From Diaporthe sp. PMI_573 (Eukaryota > Ascomycota > Sordariomycetes > Diaporthales > Diaporthaceae): DNA of 64,000 nucleotides. The stretch's first letter is position 1. Each line of letters starts with the position of its first letter. Below, piece after piece: positions 46,363 to 58,030 of this stretch. The notes under the pieces were generated by a model. That model had not been told where the DNA came from and did not search any database. It was given only the letters and a program-made list of their open reading frames with translations. The stretch spans positions 62,001-126,000 of the forward strand of contig JAJTUP010000111.1 of the NCBI GenBank assembly GCA_021399435.1, written 5' to 3'. The translations under genes and the position numbers were made by a program.

Positions 46363-46434
46363 CAGGCCCGAGCGTCCGGCGCCAAGGCGCGCTAGTCCTA
46401 ATCGGTAGCACGTACGCAAAGGGCCTGAGCCAAA
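46363..46434 (+). repeat. 72-bp repeat, copy 1 (Helitron-terminus-like)
   Basis: Identical over 72 bp to 53409-53480 in the opposite orientation. In this plus-strand reading it contains the GC palindrome GCGCCAAGGCGC (46379-46390) followed by GCTAG then T, resembling a Helitron 3' hairpin plus CTRR. The left edge abuts the DUF4743-like fragment and the right edge abuts a TIR of the mini-element. Confidence 0.9.
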
Positions 46435-46876
46435 TTTGCACTTTTTTGGTGCGGTTGTCGTTCGTGCGCTCCGAAAGTGCGCTCCGCGATTTGCGTTCGT
46501 AGCTCTACAACACCAACTTCACCAATTCATCTGCGCGTTGCACCTTCAATATCGTCTTGATTTTCTTGAGACTATGCTTGGAACTACATATGTATTGTAG
46601 CTATCGATAGCCCAGCGGAGCTCTTTCCGCATGTAACTGCATACCATATCGAGCTTCTCACCGTCTGAGCGGGGTGATCGTCGACGTGTGTCATCGACGG
46701 GTGGTAAGGGCAGAGAGGCAGATGGGCTACCGGATGTACCCGAAGGCTTCCCGCTTTCGGGCGCCATATTCAGAATAATGTAGGAATGAATGAAATAATA
46801 ATGTAGGATGTGGTGGTGATGGCCCGTGAAAGAGTTACTAAGCGACGAACGACAACCGCACCAAAAAAGTGCAAAT
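46434..46876. mobile_element. TIR-bounded non-autonomous element (about 443 bp)
   Basis: Perfect 32-bp terminal inverted repeats begin ATTTGCACTTTTTTGGTGCG at 46434-46465, with the exact inverse at 46845-46876. No unambiguous target duplication is seen. Inside is a small minus-strand frame at 46767-46546 but no transposase. The element splits what looks like a longer repeat: GCCCCGGAA follows it at 46877, and GCCCCGGAA also lies beyond copy 2 of the 72-bp repeat (near 53374 on the minus strand). Confidence 0.75.
46546..46767 (-). CDS. Small hypothetical ORF inside the TIR element
   Basis: 73 codons from ATG 46767. The N-terminus is Ser/Pro-rich and the C-terminal half is helical (EKLDMVCSYMRKELRWAIDSYN). 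No known domain; it could be the remnant of a larger passenger or transposase gene. Low certainty that it is expressed. Confidence 0.25.
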   Translation of the reverse strand: MAPESGKPSGTSGSPSASLPLPPVDDTRRRSPRSDGEKLDMVCSYMRKELRWAIDSYNTYVVPSIVSRKSRRY

Positions 46877-49800
46877 GCCCCGGAACTGAAAGCGAAGCGA
46901 GAAGTGAAGGGGACTACTACCCCGGGAACCGACAGGGGTTGTTCCGACTACAAATCTGACGCCAAGCCTTCCCGATTCGTTTTTACTGTAACGTGATCTC
47001 GGCTGATTTCGAAGCACGTGTTCGACTCGGATAAAATTTGTTCCTGCCACCCTTGCTTTGTGTTTCTTACCATTGCAAACAAACAAAATTGGCAGGTCTT
47101 GCCGCTATCTCCCATCTATGTCGCTGGATTCGGTCACCTGGTCAATGTCCACATACACCCATGCTCGCACCCTCAAATATACTTCCTGCCACCATTGCTC
47201 ACTGCTGACTTCTACGTCTTGGGGAAATGTTCACTCCTGCCACTGTTTGCACCAGTTGTCTCCGGGAATGGACTGATTCTCGGTATCGTACATGCGATAG
47301 ATGTCGGTCTCGAACACGACCCTACCACTGGATTCGACGGCAACCTAACGTTCCTGAGAACACCATCCCTTCAATTCTTCCACCCAACTTCGATCCGTTT
47401 CACAATTCTATAAACCTGACGCCTCTAACGGGAGGTCCTTTATCAGGGAATCCTCCGCCGAACTGTGTGAAACTTGCTGTGGGCTTGTTAGAAGATGAAT
47501 TCGATCTGCGAGACGTGGCTTCGCGAAAATTTCCACCAGAAATCTCTTCCTCCCATATTCGGTCTTCTATCAGCCTATACGAAGATGAGATGTTAGCTGC
47601 GTCCCAAAGATCAATATGCTGTTCGTGCGGCAAGTTTTTCACAGCATATGTATATCAAATTGACGATCACGATCATTTCATCCAAACCCACCAAACGAGC
47701 TTGGATCGATGTGACCATCCCGAAGATTCTTGGGATTTCTGTAGTCAATGCTATACAGCTATTAGACGCAGCAGCATTCCCAAATTTTCGGCGGAAAACT
47801 TCGTCAACGTCTCAATGTGCCAGCATTATCCATCGGCATTGGAAGACCTTACGCCCGCCGAGGAATGCCTTATCGCGAAATGCCACCCTGTTGGTACGAT
47901 CCTCAAATTGCGACCTGGTGACCATGCCTCTCCAACAAACTACAATGCGTTGCGAGGCCACATGATTGTCATTCCGCAAGACCCTGGACCCCTCCTTCAG
48001 ATCCTCCCAAGCCCTGAACTGAGGTTAGACAATCTATTCAAGGTCTTCTGGCTTGGTAAACACCCACCTACCAATCAGGATCTAAAACCGTTCTTACGCG
48101 TTCGAAAGGACAAAGTTCTGACGGCGTTGCATTATCTTGTCCAGCACAACCATCTTTATCACGATATCACAATCAACCATACGATGACAGACGCCTGGCC
48201 TTCCGACTTTATCCCGCCTGAAATCGCTGATAGCATCATTCATCTTGAGGATCCGGATCATCACGAACGCGAAGGATATACTGTTAGCCTTCAAACTGGG
48301 AACTATGAAAATGACTTCCAGGCGGCTCAAGATGAGGCATTTCTTCCCAATGACAATGATCCGTTCGTGACCGGCTCAGTCTACGCGGATGTCAATGGAG
48401 AACGGACGGATTCTAACCTTCGGTTGATTGATGCCTTGTTAGGAGTGGTAACAGGCAACACGCGTTGGGTGGATGAAACAGATCAAGCTGCAGATAGTTC
48501 GCATGAGCCCGAGCACGAGCATAGACAAAGAGATTTGCCAACAATCTCTTATGCTATTCACAGCCAGGCTACACTGATGAGTAGCTGGGAAGATCCCCAT
48601 TATTTCACTGGCGCTTTCCCGACATTGTTTCCCAACGGCCTCGGTGGCCACCAAGATCAGAGGCCAGTACCAGTGTCACTTAATACTTTTGCACAGTGGG
48701 CATTAAGCCACCATAGCAGAAGGTTAGAGTCTCCGAAACTATGATGTTATTTATACTAACCTTCGCAGGTTTGCTCGCCATAAGACATTCATGTACCTTC
48801 TCTACGACGTGATACAGCTGCGCCGATCATCTCTCGGAAACGCTATGCTTGTTAAACGCCAAAACTGGAGATCTGTTAGGGATGATATCGCCTCTTTGAC
48901 TGTCGATCAGTTGCAGACTGCCGCAACAGCAGTTTCCAATGGACAACCCATTAAGGACCCCGCAGTCCGTAGACTTCAGCAAGGCCTTACAACAATTGGC
49001 ATGCGAGTACCTGAATCATTCTCCCAAAAGCTGATGATGCGGACTGAAATTAAAGGACTTATTGTACGGGGTGCCGAACCGGCAATTTGGGCGACGATCA
49101 ATCCTTCCGATTTACGGAACCCTCTCGTTCTAATCTTGGCAGGAATCGAAATTCCTGCCGATGCCGTCCCTGCAGCGACCGCGGCTATTCGTCATACAGC
49201 AGCAACGTCAAACCCAGTGGCAGTTGCCCAATTCTTCAATCACGTTTGTAAAGCCATCTTTGATGGTCTCATCCAGTCTGGCACAGGACGTATTGGAATC
49301 CTTGGGCAAGCGGCAAATCACTACGGCGTTGTTGAGACAAACGGTCGTGGCATGCTACATCTTCATGTCTTGATATGGCTTACGGGCAATCTTGCCTTCA
49401 GCACTCTGCGGGAACGGCTTGTACAAGATGGGGCCTTTGCTCAACGGGTGATACGGTATCTTGAATCTATCATTGTTCACAGCATAAACTCGGAGAATGA
49501 TAGCATTCCGGAATCAGGGCCCGCAAATACGCCACCTTCTTCTAAGGATCCGGGTTCTGATAACGAATTCCGTCAAAGGCTCACGGCTGATAGCAATGCA
49601 GTTGCTGGCAAAAGTCAAATCCATTCCTCGAACCACACCGCTACCTGTTTCAAGTATCGTCAAAGGGGGCGAGGGAAGGATGCTTGCAGATTTGGTATGC
49701 CACGGGACCTTCGGCCGCATTCTGAAGTGGACGAGCTAGGTGTGGTCCATCTCGCTCGAAACCATGGTTGGGTCAATCCATGGAATCCAGCAATCGCCAG

Positions 49801-52800
49801 TTGCATCCGATCAAATCACGATATCTCCTGGATCCCAACCACTACCAAGTGCCTGGCTCTCATCTACTACCTTACAAATTATGCGACGAAGGATGACGTT
49901 TCCCCACACCAAATGCTAGTAAAGGCTGCATTGCTGAAACAAAGCATGGATAAGGCAAAGGCCACTCAGACACCAGATGCTGCCGACATGCGATTTCGGA
50001 AAATGGATATGGACCAATTTGCTCTTCGCTGCTTCAACACTCTGTCTCACGACCGCGAGATTAGCGGTGTACAGATCGCCAACTCCTTGCTTCAGCTACC
50101 GACATATTACACAAGGAATTACAACTTTGTCCAAGTCAATCTCTGGTGGCTAAGGCGATATGTACGCACCGCCATTGAGTCTACCGGATCACTGTTCGAT
50201 GGCTCTCCCGAGTTCACAGGCGAAGAGGAATGCACCTTTCAACCCAAGGATACGGCTCCCGTAAGCCGTTTCGACAACTACAGATGGCGTGGTCCAGATC
50301 TAGCTCATCTTACCCTTTTCGAATACTGCATGTTAGTAGATGTTAAGAGAAGGTCTGACGCAACGACATCCGACGTGGAATTCGATACGACCCACCCCAA
50401 GAGCAACACACACGTGCAGTGCATGGCACGTACCGAGTCTCAGGTGAAGACCGTGTCCTTCAACGGCCAATTCTCTCAGTACCAGATCCAGGAGGAAGGT
50501 GTTTGTGGAGGTCATCCAAACACAACTGCTATCAAGAATGACCTCGCCGAAGTGCAATTGGGGTTTTTCCTACCATGGGACCAACTGCCGGCCCTATTTC
50601 AACAACACGCTTCTGAGTATGACACAAAACGGGATGCCTGTTCGAGAATATGGGACATTGTTGAACCCACGCTTTCGCCTCATAATCGCAACTTCGCTAG
50701 GAACATGGAGCTCCTTCGGAAATCCAGAGAGGATGCAATGGTTGACGCCGCTCTCCGTAACGCAACGGCGATATCTCAGGACGACCTCGACCATAACATT
50801 GACGATATGGAAATTGCTAATTCCGACTTGGATGCCGAAGAATCTCAGGATTCTCCACAACAGGAATTCACCGATGAGGCTCTGATATCGGCATACCATT
50901 CCATCGCTACATCTTGGCGCAAGGAACTTCATGCCGCCAGCCAGCGTATTCCATTCTTATCTTCAAAAGCGCACCTTGTTCAGTGCCTGCAATCACGAAG
51001 TCTTGTGCCTCTTGATATTTTTCGACTTCCCACGTTTACTACCTCTGGCATTAGATTCTTGCCCAACCCTACACTAGAGAGCTGGAAGCTACAAATCAAA
51101 GGCCTTGCTACACGCGATGAGCTTGATAACATCGAACCAGAAGAGCGTATTGCACTCGAGGGCGACAGTTTCGGTCCTGATCTTGGTGATGGCACTTTCC
51201 ACCCTACTCTGAGTTCACTCCAAGCCATACCAAACTTAATAAACCTTCGCTCTCGAGTCGGCGATAGCCCTTCTGGCACAACTCTTACCACGCTAGTCTG
51301 CAAAGTTCTCCCTCTCAATACAAAGCAGAGACTTGTTATAGAAAGAGTGCTTTCTGCCGCGATAGCTTGGAGAGATAATCCATATGATGCATCCAGGCGG
51401 GATCAGATGCTCCTCTACGTTGGAGGAGAAGGCGGAACTGGCAAGAGTCGAGTCATCAAAGCCATTGTTGCCGGCATGGACCTTATGATGCGAAAGCATG
51501 AGGTCATCCTGATGGCGCCTACAGGAGCTGCTGCTGACAATATCAGTGGAAATACCTACCATACCTCTTTGGGTATTTCAATTTCCAAGACCCAAAAGCC
51601 TACAGTAAGCGGTCGCATCAAAAAGTTGTGGTCCAGGAAGACGATTATAATCATGGACGAAGTTAGTATGTTAGATTTAACTTCGTTAAGCATGATCAAC
51701 AATCAGTGCAAGATTGCAAAATCCCTAGATCGCAGCTCGCCTGACCTCTTTGGTGGACTGCCAGTTATCATTTTCTTTGGGGACTTCTTCCAATTCCCGC
51801 CTGTAAAAGGGCCAGCACTGTGGAGAGAACCGAGACATGGGAATAGTGAGGATGTCAATGGCCAGATGGTCTGGCATCTGTTCAAAGAAGTAATTATCCT
51901 CAACGAGCAGATAAGACAAGCACAGGACCCCATATTCCGAGATTTGGTCCGCCGAGCAAGGGCTTCTGCCTTGACTGAAGAAGATCTGGCTTTGCTGAAC
52001 ACCAGAGTGATAACTTCTCTTTTCATGCCGGAACTGGAAGGTGCAACTTTCGTTGCGAAATTGAACGCACTTCGACATCATCTCAATCTCGTCAGAACGG
52101 AACACTTTGCTCGATGTCGATCACAACGAATTTACATCTTCCCAGCCCAGCACAGCAGAACCACTTCTACATCCTCTTTCCCTCTTTATCTCGAAGACTT
52201 GCTTCAACAAAGGGATCAAGGTACTAAGATCCCTTTTCAAGGCCTTTTCCTCTACACACCGGGGATGCCTAACATCTGCACCCTTCTTGGACATGTCAAT
52301 GGCACACGTGGTATTCCTTCGGGTATCGTTATTGACCCATCAGGTGTGCCTTCCCACGACCGATTACACGACATGCAGTTACACTAACAATGGACAGCGG
52401 ACTTTTTCGAGATTGATGACCTGTTCATCTTATGTACTAAACCGCCAGCCTGTGTTCTATTCCGCCAAGAGAATCCGAAGCACCTTGGCTTTGAACATCT
52501 CCAGGCTAACGACTTCCCTGTTTTCCCTATAGAGAGATCAATCACCATCAAGACATATTCCGTACGGAGAAAACAAGTTCCAATATGTTCAGCATTTAGC
52601 CTGACGGACTATAAAGTACAAGGGGCGACTCTCAAGACAGCAGTCCTTGACCTAAAAGATAATCCATCTGCCAAGGGTCAAGACATGCATAAGAAGTTTT
52701 GTTCTATGCTGGTCCAACTTTCGCGCCCTCAATCTTTAGATGGTCTGTATCTCTTACAGAAACTTGAGATGAAGGACCTCCGATTTCGTCCACATGATGC

Positions 52801-52900
52801 GCTACTCACTGAGATGGAAAGGCTTCATAAACTCGAGGAGGAAACCATACGCACATGGACAAGACAGTAAGTTTTGACTTTCTCAATCTACATTCTAGTT
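46877..52900 (+). mobile_element. Helitron 1, apparently autonomous (ends not fixed)
   Basis: The 5' terminus must lie between the mini-element (46876) and the gene start, and the 3' terminus downstream of 52870. No unequivocal TC...CTRR pair was found. A hairpin candidate, AGGTGC...GCACCT, lies at about 53166-53190. The coding capacity for Rep and helicase is complete, see the CDS. Confidence 0.7.
47227..52870 (+). CDS. Helitron Rep/PIF1-type helicase, two introns, apparently intact
   Basis: Exons 47227-48722, 48769-52343 and 52398-52870 encode 1,847 residues. Intron 1 (46 nt) is GTTAGA..GCAG with CTAAC. Intron 2 (54 nt) is GTGTGC..ACAG with ACTAAC, and its removal skips the TAA at 52385 and joins IDPS to ADFFEIDD. 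Domains in order are an N-terminal CxxC zinc region (CTSC...CDRC), a DUF6570-like region (CSQC...CQHYPSALEDL), the Helitron_like_N Rep domain with HLHVLIW (HxH, about 49357-49377) and two tyrosines in YLTNYATK (about 49868-49892). A superfamily 1 helicase follows with Walker A GGEGGTGKS (about 51424-51450), IIIMDEVSML and FGDFFQFPP. These nick-and-unwind functions drive rolling-circle transposition. The start ATG is the first in frame, and a 5' extension is possible. Confidence 0.88.
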
Positions 52901-53408
52901 ATATAATACCGGTACATTACAAGCCTATAGATAGATCATAGATACACTACCTGTCAGCCACGGGCAAGGGAGAAGAAACCAGGCGGGGAAGAAAAGGTGA
53001 TGTGAGAGGACGGAGTGGTAGCTTTCACCACCCAATCAGGGACTCTTCTGGACAAGGTAACACGGTAGATCGGTCAACCAAAGGAGCCACAATGACAGCT
53101 CAGGAACTGACATGCTACCTACTACACATAGACCAATGCCGTACCCTCACAGGTGTTGACGCGCGAGGTGCTAGAGAAAGGCACCTGGCGGAGCTATGAA
53201 GCTAACTGTGATAGTCCAGGGTGACCCTCGCGCCTGACGCCCAAGGCCATATCCTTGACACTATGTACCTTAATAGTGCCCTCTGATTTTAGCGTCCCAC
53301 ACCAGTCAGAGCCCGCTATTCCCGCCTTCCACTTTGTTCCCAGCCTCGTTCATAGTTCAATCATTCCAGACTTCCGGGGCATCTGCCTGCGTCAGCGGGC
53401 GTTACCAG
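52871..53408. other. Between the two Helitrons
   Basis: No gene. It contains the short palindromes GTGGT...ACCAC (about 53018-53034) and AGGTGC...GCACCT (about 53166-53190), either of which could belong to a Helitron 3' end. The last 35 bp (CCGGGGCATCTGCC... at about 53375) match the sequence beyond the mini-element at 46877. Confidence 0.4.
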
Positions 53409-53480
53409 TTTGGCTCAGGCCCTTTGCGTACGTGCTACCGATTAGGACTAGCGCGCCTTGGCGCCGGACGCTCGGGCCTG
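53409..53480 (-). repeat. 72-bp repeat, copy 2, at 3' end of Helitron 2
   Basis: Identical to 46363-46434 inverted. On the minus strand it follows the Helitron 2 coding region directly, and the Rep frame ends at its internal TAG (53450-53448). It carries the GC palindrome (53453-53464) and CTAG (53448-53451) followed by T. It is taken as part of, or immediately flanking, the 3' terminus of Helitron 2. Confidence 0.85.
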
Positions 53481-56400
53481 CAGTGGAAGATGCACACCAG
53501 ACTGCGCTATGTTGATCGTCTCCGGGGCCGCTCGCAGACGAGCCTCCGGTCCGGCTGCGTCTTGTAGACCCCGCCACCTCCTGAAGACCGCCCAGTACAG
53601 CGTATTGAGGTGAATGCTCTGCCATCTCTCCACGCTGGAGTAGTGGTTGGGATGACCGAGGAGCCTGCTGCATACCTCCACGGCGGATAGCTCCCTGCTG
53701 GTGAAGATCTGGTTTGCCGTTCGGGCCAGGAATTGCCTGGCCTTATTATTTACCTGCGCGGCCCTCGGGGCTTCGTCGTCATGCGCTGCTTGGCCTTCGG
53801 CCCTGACGTCCGCCGACATCCTTTCCCACACCGTCTTCATAAGCGCCGCCCGTTTCCATAACGGCGTGTCTAGCTTCGTGGCGTAATTCGTGGCGTAATA
53901 GCTCATGGCTAGGCTTGACGTGACCGTGACGAGGAGTCGAATGTCGTGGTTGTGCCGCAAGGCAACCGCTAGGGCCTTGTTGAACCGGCTAATCCGGCTG
54001 TGATTGCGTTTGACGTGCAGCAGGCCGCTCGGTGTGAATTCAGTCTGTTCCCGCAGCGCCCACGGAGCTCGGAAACGACACGGGTACTGCTTTCTTGTCC
54101 GGCCATTTTCCTTGAAGCTATACTTGACACATGTTGCGCCGCAGCTGTGCATCTGGCAACGATGCGCCACCCAGTTCGCCTCGCTCTCGAACACATCGGC
54201 CAGCTTGTCAGCATCGTTCACTATGTCGCTTATATCACGGAAGACGCTGTCCCACCGTCGGTATCGTTTCGCCCCTCGTTCGTCACAACACTACCGTGCC
54301 TGGGTGAGCGGCTCTTCCCTCTCTACCGCGTCTAGCTAGGCAATACGCTTACCTCACTCACCAGGGTATCAAGGTATCGACACACCTGCTCCGCGTACGC
54401 CCCGTCATCTTGCATATCGTCCAAGACAGTGGGCATTTCCACGTTGGCGTCGAGCCACAAGAATCCGTGTAGGTGCTCCGCCCCCCTTTCGTTCGTCTCG
54501 ACGCAGCCATAATAGCCAGAGACCTTGCCGAATATCGATGGCCCCCCTGCGCGTACGCAGTGTTGGAAGAAGAGACGGATCTCGCGGTCGAAAAACTTGG
54601 CGGAGCTCACAGGATCTCGCACTACATGCTGTACCCGACCGATGTGCTTGCGGAACTGGTCCACCAGGTGCCTGGCCAGCTCTCCGCTCACAGCCCGGTA
54701 GGCAGTCAGCTTCATATTTACTTCGTTGGTCAGGTCGTTTGGATTCAGCGTGAACCAAATTGTCTTCATCCCTAGCAGTAAGCTGAGGGAGTTGATCTTG
54801 CGACGGTGACCGAGTCTCTCTTCGTTCGACATATGCTGGCCATGCCCGAAGGCGCTGAGCTCTCGAAGCAGGAAGGAGACGTCCTCGTTCGTAGTCGTCC
54901 TGGTCTGGCGGTATTCTTCCTCCGCGGCCTCGATCTCGCTGGCAGTCAGCGCGCGGAGGATCTGCTCCACCCGAGCGAAGGACCGCTTCTGCATGCGAAT
55001 ATAGCTGATCCGCCGGTTCTCCGAGCGGACCAGCATGTTGTATATGAGGAAGGGAAAGGCCGGGTGCGTCGCGAAAAGGCCGCCTACTACTGGTCAATTC
55101 CGTCTGATCTCCCAGCTCGGCGGGTACATACCGTGTCGCTGGAGCACCAATCTTGCCCAACTCCGTAGGTTGAAGTTACGGTCCTGGCCGCAGCTACTAT
55201 GAACGTCCGTGAATCCGACACCGGCACCCTCCGCCAACTTAGGGCCTCCTCGGCCCCACGGAAAGAGGCAGGGGAAGGTCTTGGGAAAGAAATCGGGGTC
55301 GTTGCTGTCGACATACTCCTCCCCCCGCTGGTTGATAATAAAGGGTTCCGTAGTGCCGGCAAAGTATCCGATTCCACCCTCGCTCCGCCTGCGCTTCTTG
55401 CCCCGATGGCGGCCATCCGTCTGGTCCAGGCTGGCCTGGACCCACCGAAGCCGTTCTCTAGGGCCGTGGTCCGCCGTCTCGTCGAGCCCCAACATCCCTG
55501 TTGAAACCATCTCGATTAGCTCTTCCTCTATATGCCGAAGATCCAGCTCCTCTCTCTGGAGATGGCGCCCCTGCAGGCCGCCTAGGCTCGCGTTGCTTTC
55601 GTTCTCTTGTCGCACAGCATCGTCTTCGCGGTCTTCCAGCATAGCTAGCACCTCTTCGGCCGTACGAATAGGCTGCTCTGCACGACCACGCTCAACGGCC
55701 GACACATAGTATCCAGTCCGGATTTGGTCCTCCGCGCTCAGCTCGTATGGGACCATGCTATCGAATATAGCTTGCGGCACCTCGGTACCGGAACACCAGT
55801 CCCCCCAACTCCGGAGGTTCTCCTCACTGATACAAATATCTCGGAATAACGGATTATACCGCTTCAGCCAGGTAAGCGCGCCTTTCAGCCGCTGGGGATG
55901 CACCGACATCATCCAGGCAATGTCGGTAGGCACCGGCTTCCGTGGTGCTACGAAGCACACGTGGATCCTCTCCAGCTCGTTCATCATGGGGTGCGGGAGC
56001 ACTTTCGACACCAAGTTCTCCACGTCGTTGGGGAATACGGTAATGTGGCCCTTCTTGTGCTTACGATATCGGCCGTTGGTAGCCTTCTCGATGTCGATCT
56101 GGAACTTGGTGATCCAACCACAAGGTATGTACAAGCCAATGAGCCGTTCCTCCATTGTAGTCAAGTATCGCAGTGCCGCCGGATATCTATGGACGCATCC
56201 AAGGCCGAGGTTGTTGACTTGGCAGGCACGCGGGAGCTTAGCCGCCTCTAAGGCATGGCTACAGTCTTGGCAGACAGGGAACCCGTCCGGCCCTTCACGG
56301 GGGAAGCATTGTCGGCATGCGAAATGTTCCCGATCCTGACGCGTGAGGCGCGTTTCCGCCTGCCGATACAACGGCTCGAACACCGTCCACTTCCAGTCGG

Positions 56401-56890
56401 AGACGTTGACGGATGCCTTCTGCTCATAGCAGACGACGCAGTGTGTCAGCTCCATGGTGTTTTCGTCATGCATCTTGTTGTACAAGTCACAGACGGTCTC
56501 CAGCTCGAGCTCGCGCGGTCTCGGCTCACTCCATGTATGGCCCGCCGAATCTCTCACCCTCTGCTCCCAACGTTCATCCATCGCCTTCAGGACCTCATGC
56601 AACGACTTCTTTCGCTCTTGGAATAGCGGAGAGGCTGGAGTACCCACTATCGGAAAGATTGAGGGAGCTGCTGGCCGTGCTGGTTGGCCGACCCGCGCAT
56701 CTTTCTCGGTAGGGACTGGTCTCGTATGTTTCCTGCGGATGCGGTAAGCGGTCCCTGGTCTGGGACCGTGCCGCTTAAGACTCGGTGTCACAACGATAGG
56801 AGGACATCGAATTGGTGGTGTGGTCGGTGTCTTGGGAAGGAGTCGGGCCAGCGGCCGTCTCAGTGGGTAGATCCTCTGCTTTCTGCCCAT
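53448..56890 (-). CDS. Helitron Rep protein lacking helicase domain, three exons
   Basis: Exons 56890-55132, 55083-54353 and 54290-53448 give an uninterrupted 1,110 residues. The introns are 48 nt (GTATGT..GTAG) and 61 nt (GTAAGC..GTAG). The N-terminus is basic, followed by Cys-rich DUF6570 (CVVC...CRQCF...CQDC...CVHRYPAALRYL), then Rep motifs IWFTLNPND, EHLHGFLWL (HxH) and YYATNYATK (two-tyrosine). Soon after the tail HLNTLYWAVFRRW the family match ends, and 40 unrelated residues lead to TAG inside the 72-bp repeat. About 700-800 residues of PIF1-type helicase expected here are missing. All else is open, so the deletion looks recent. Alone it cannot provide helicase; trans-complementation by another Helitron would be needed. 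Confidence 0.8.
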
Positions 56891-57274
56891 GACGGTCGGC
56901 GTGATCTATGACAATCCAGCAGCGCCTTTGGTTAGCTGGAGTCCTCTAGTGTTGCCAGAATATCTCTTGTTCTTTCTTGCCAGAGTGCCATGGTACAGTC
57001 CACGGTCTCCTCATCACCTATTCCCAAGCGGCCTACCAACACACAATAGCCCCCGGGAACTCTGTTGTGCCGATCTGTCACGCGCATCTACGGCAGCGGG
57101 CATGATATGTGATCGAGTGGCCCTGCCGGGGACCTCCCTGCTGATGGGGTGATAGGTCACTTGCCGTTGCCCTCGTCAGCGTAAGGGTCCCACTTTGTTG
57201 GAAACTTTATGGGAAGTTCACAATTTCTTCCAAACAATCTGTGCGCGGACCTGCGCTCGCTTTCTGAACTCATT
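56891..57274. other. Helitron 2 5' flank
   Basis: No gene. The 5' terminus of Helitron 2 should lie here, but no definite TC start was identified. Confidence 0.4.
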
Positions 57275-58030
57275 TTACTTCATCTCGACTTCCAGCTCTT
57301 CCATTCCAGCTGCTCCCATCAATAAACGTCTCACGACCTCCTCTCGACTAATCTCCCTGAACCGCGGCGGCTCGCCAGGTCCCGCGACATTGAAGACGGC
57401 GCTGTAGGTCACTTTGGTGTCGGAGTCAGCGTCCGCCTCGTCCAGGGGGCGCCTTGCATCGAATGTCAACGTCGGCCACGGCGTACACTCTGCCTTGTGG
57501 TTTGGCCAGTCCTCCTCTTGGTGCTCTTGCCCACAATACCCCGCGACGTGACAGACCCCGCATTCCCTCAGCCCCTCCCTTTTCTTGCATACTCTACACG
57601 ACATAAGTTCTGCGAAGAGTCCTGGGTCCGGGCCACGAAGGCCGCCATCTGGCGAGCGGTTCCGCGACATGACTTGCAGCATGCTCTGGCGTGTCCGCGT
57701 CCGACATTTCAGGTTCCCGCAGAACAGGTCCACGATCGCCACAACGTGAGGTTTCGGAGCATCAAGGAACGGCATCGGTGGTAGGTATTCGGTGGCCGTT
57801 GCTAGTAACCCACACGCGCACGAGGCCGGACTGGCACGTCGGAGGCATGTCGCCTCGCTATGCTCCATAATGGTATTCATCGCCGCATTCCACAACGGTT
57901 TGTCCTCGGTTTTCTCCTCGTCTGAATGGTCTCCTGCCCTGACGATGCGAAGGGGGATATCGTAGGACTCATCGAACTTGACGCCTACACGATAACAGAG
58001 GAAATCGAACCGACGGGTGTTGTTGTCATT
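57275..58030 (-). CDS. MYND-type zinc-finger protein, 5' end unresolved
   Basis: The minus-strand frame is open from about 58030, below an in-frame TAA, to the stop at 57275. It encodes about 250 residues (FDFLCYRVGVKFDESYDIP ... LWNAAMNTIMEHSE). Residues around 57600-57485 form a complete MYND finger: CRVCKKREGLRECGVCHVAGYC then HQ-x2-W-x2-H-x3-C. MYND fingers bind Pro-rich partners. The only plausible internal start is ATG 57880. An upstream exon or truncation may account for the missing N-terminus. The C-terminal 70 residues are acidic and not recognised. Confidence 0.65.
   Translation of the reverse strand, partial: NDNNTRRFDFLCYRVGVKFDESYDIPLRIVRAGDHSDEEKTEDKPLWNAAMNTIMEHSEATCLRRASPASCACGLLATATEYLPPMPFLDAPKPHVVAIVDLFCGNLKCRTRTRQSMLQVMSRNRSPDGGLRGPDPGLFAELMSCRVCKKREGLRECGVCHVAGYCGQEHQEEDWPNHKAECTPWPTLTFDARRPLDEADADSDTKVTYSAVFNVAGPGEPPRFREISREEVVRRLLMGAAGMEELEVEMK

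Larger units (their letters stand above)
53409..57274 (-). mobile_element. Helitron 2, helicase-deleted
   Basis: Minus-strand element with the DUF6570 and Rep regions but no helicase. Its 3' part is the 72-bp repeat; its 5' terminus lies somewhere between 56890 and the MYND gene end (57275) and is not fixed. The sequence is only distantly similar to Helitron 1, so it is a different family and not a decayed sister copy. Confidence 0.7.

Noticed and set aside
46205..46441. Single open frame running through the 72-bp repeat into the DUF4743-like fragment
   Set aside because: The part encoded by the 72-bp repeat has no family resemblance and is identical in a different context at 53.4 kb, so it is repeat sequence and not a native exon.
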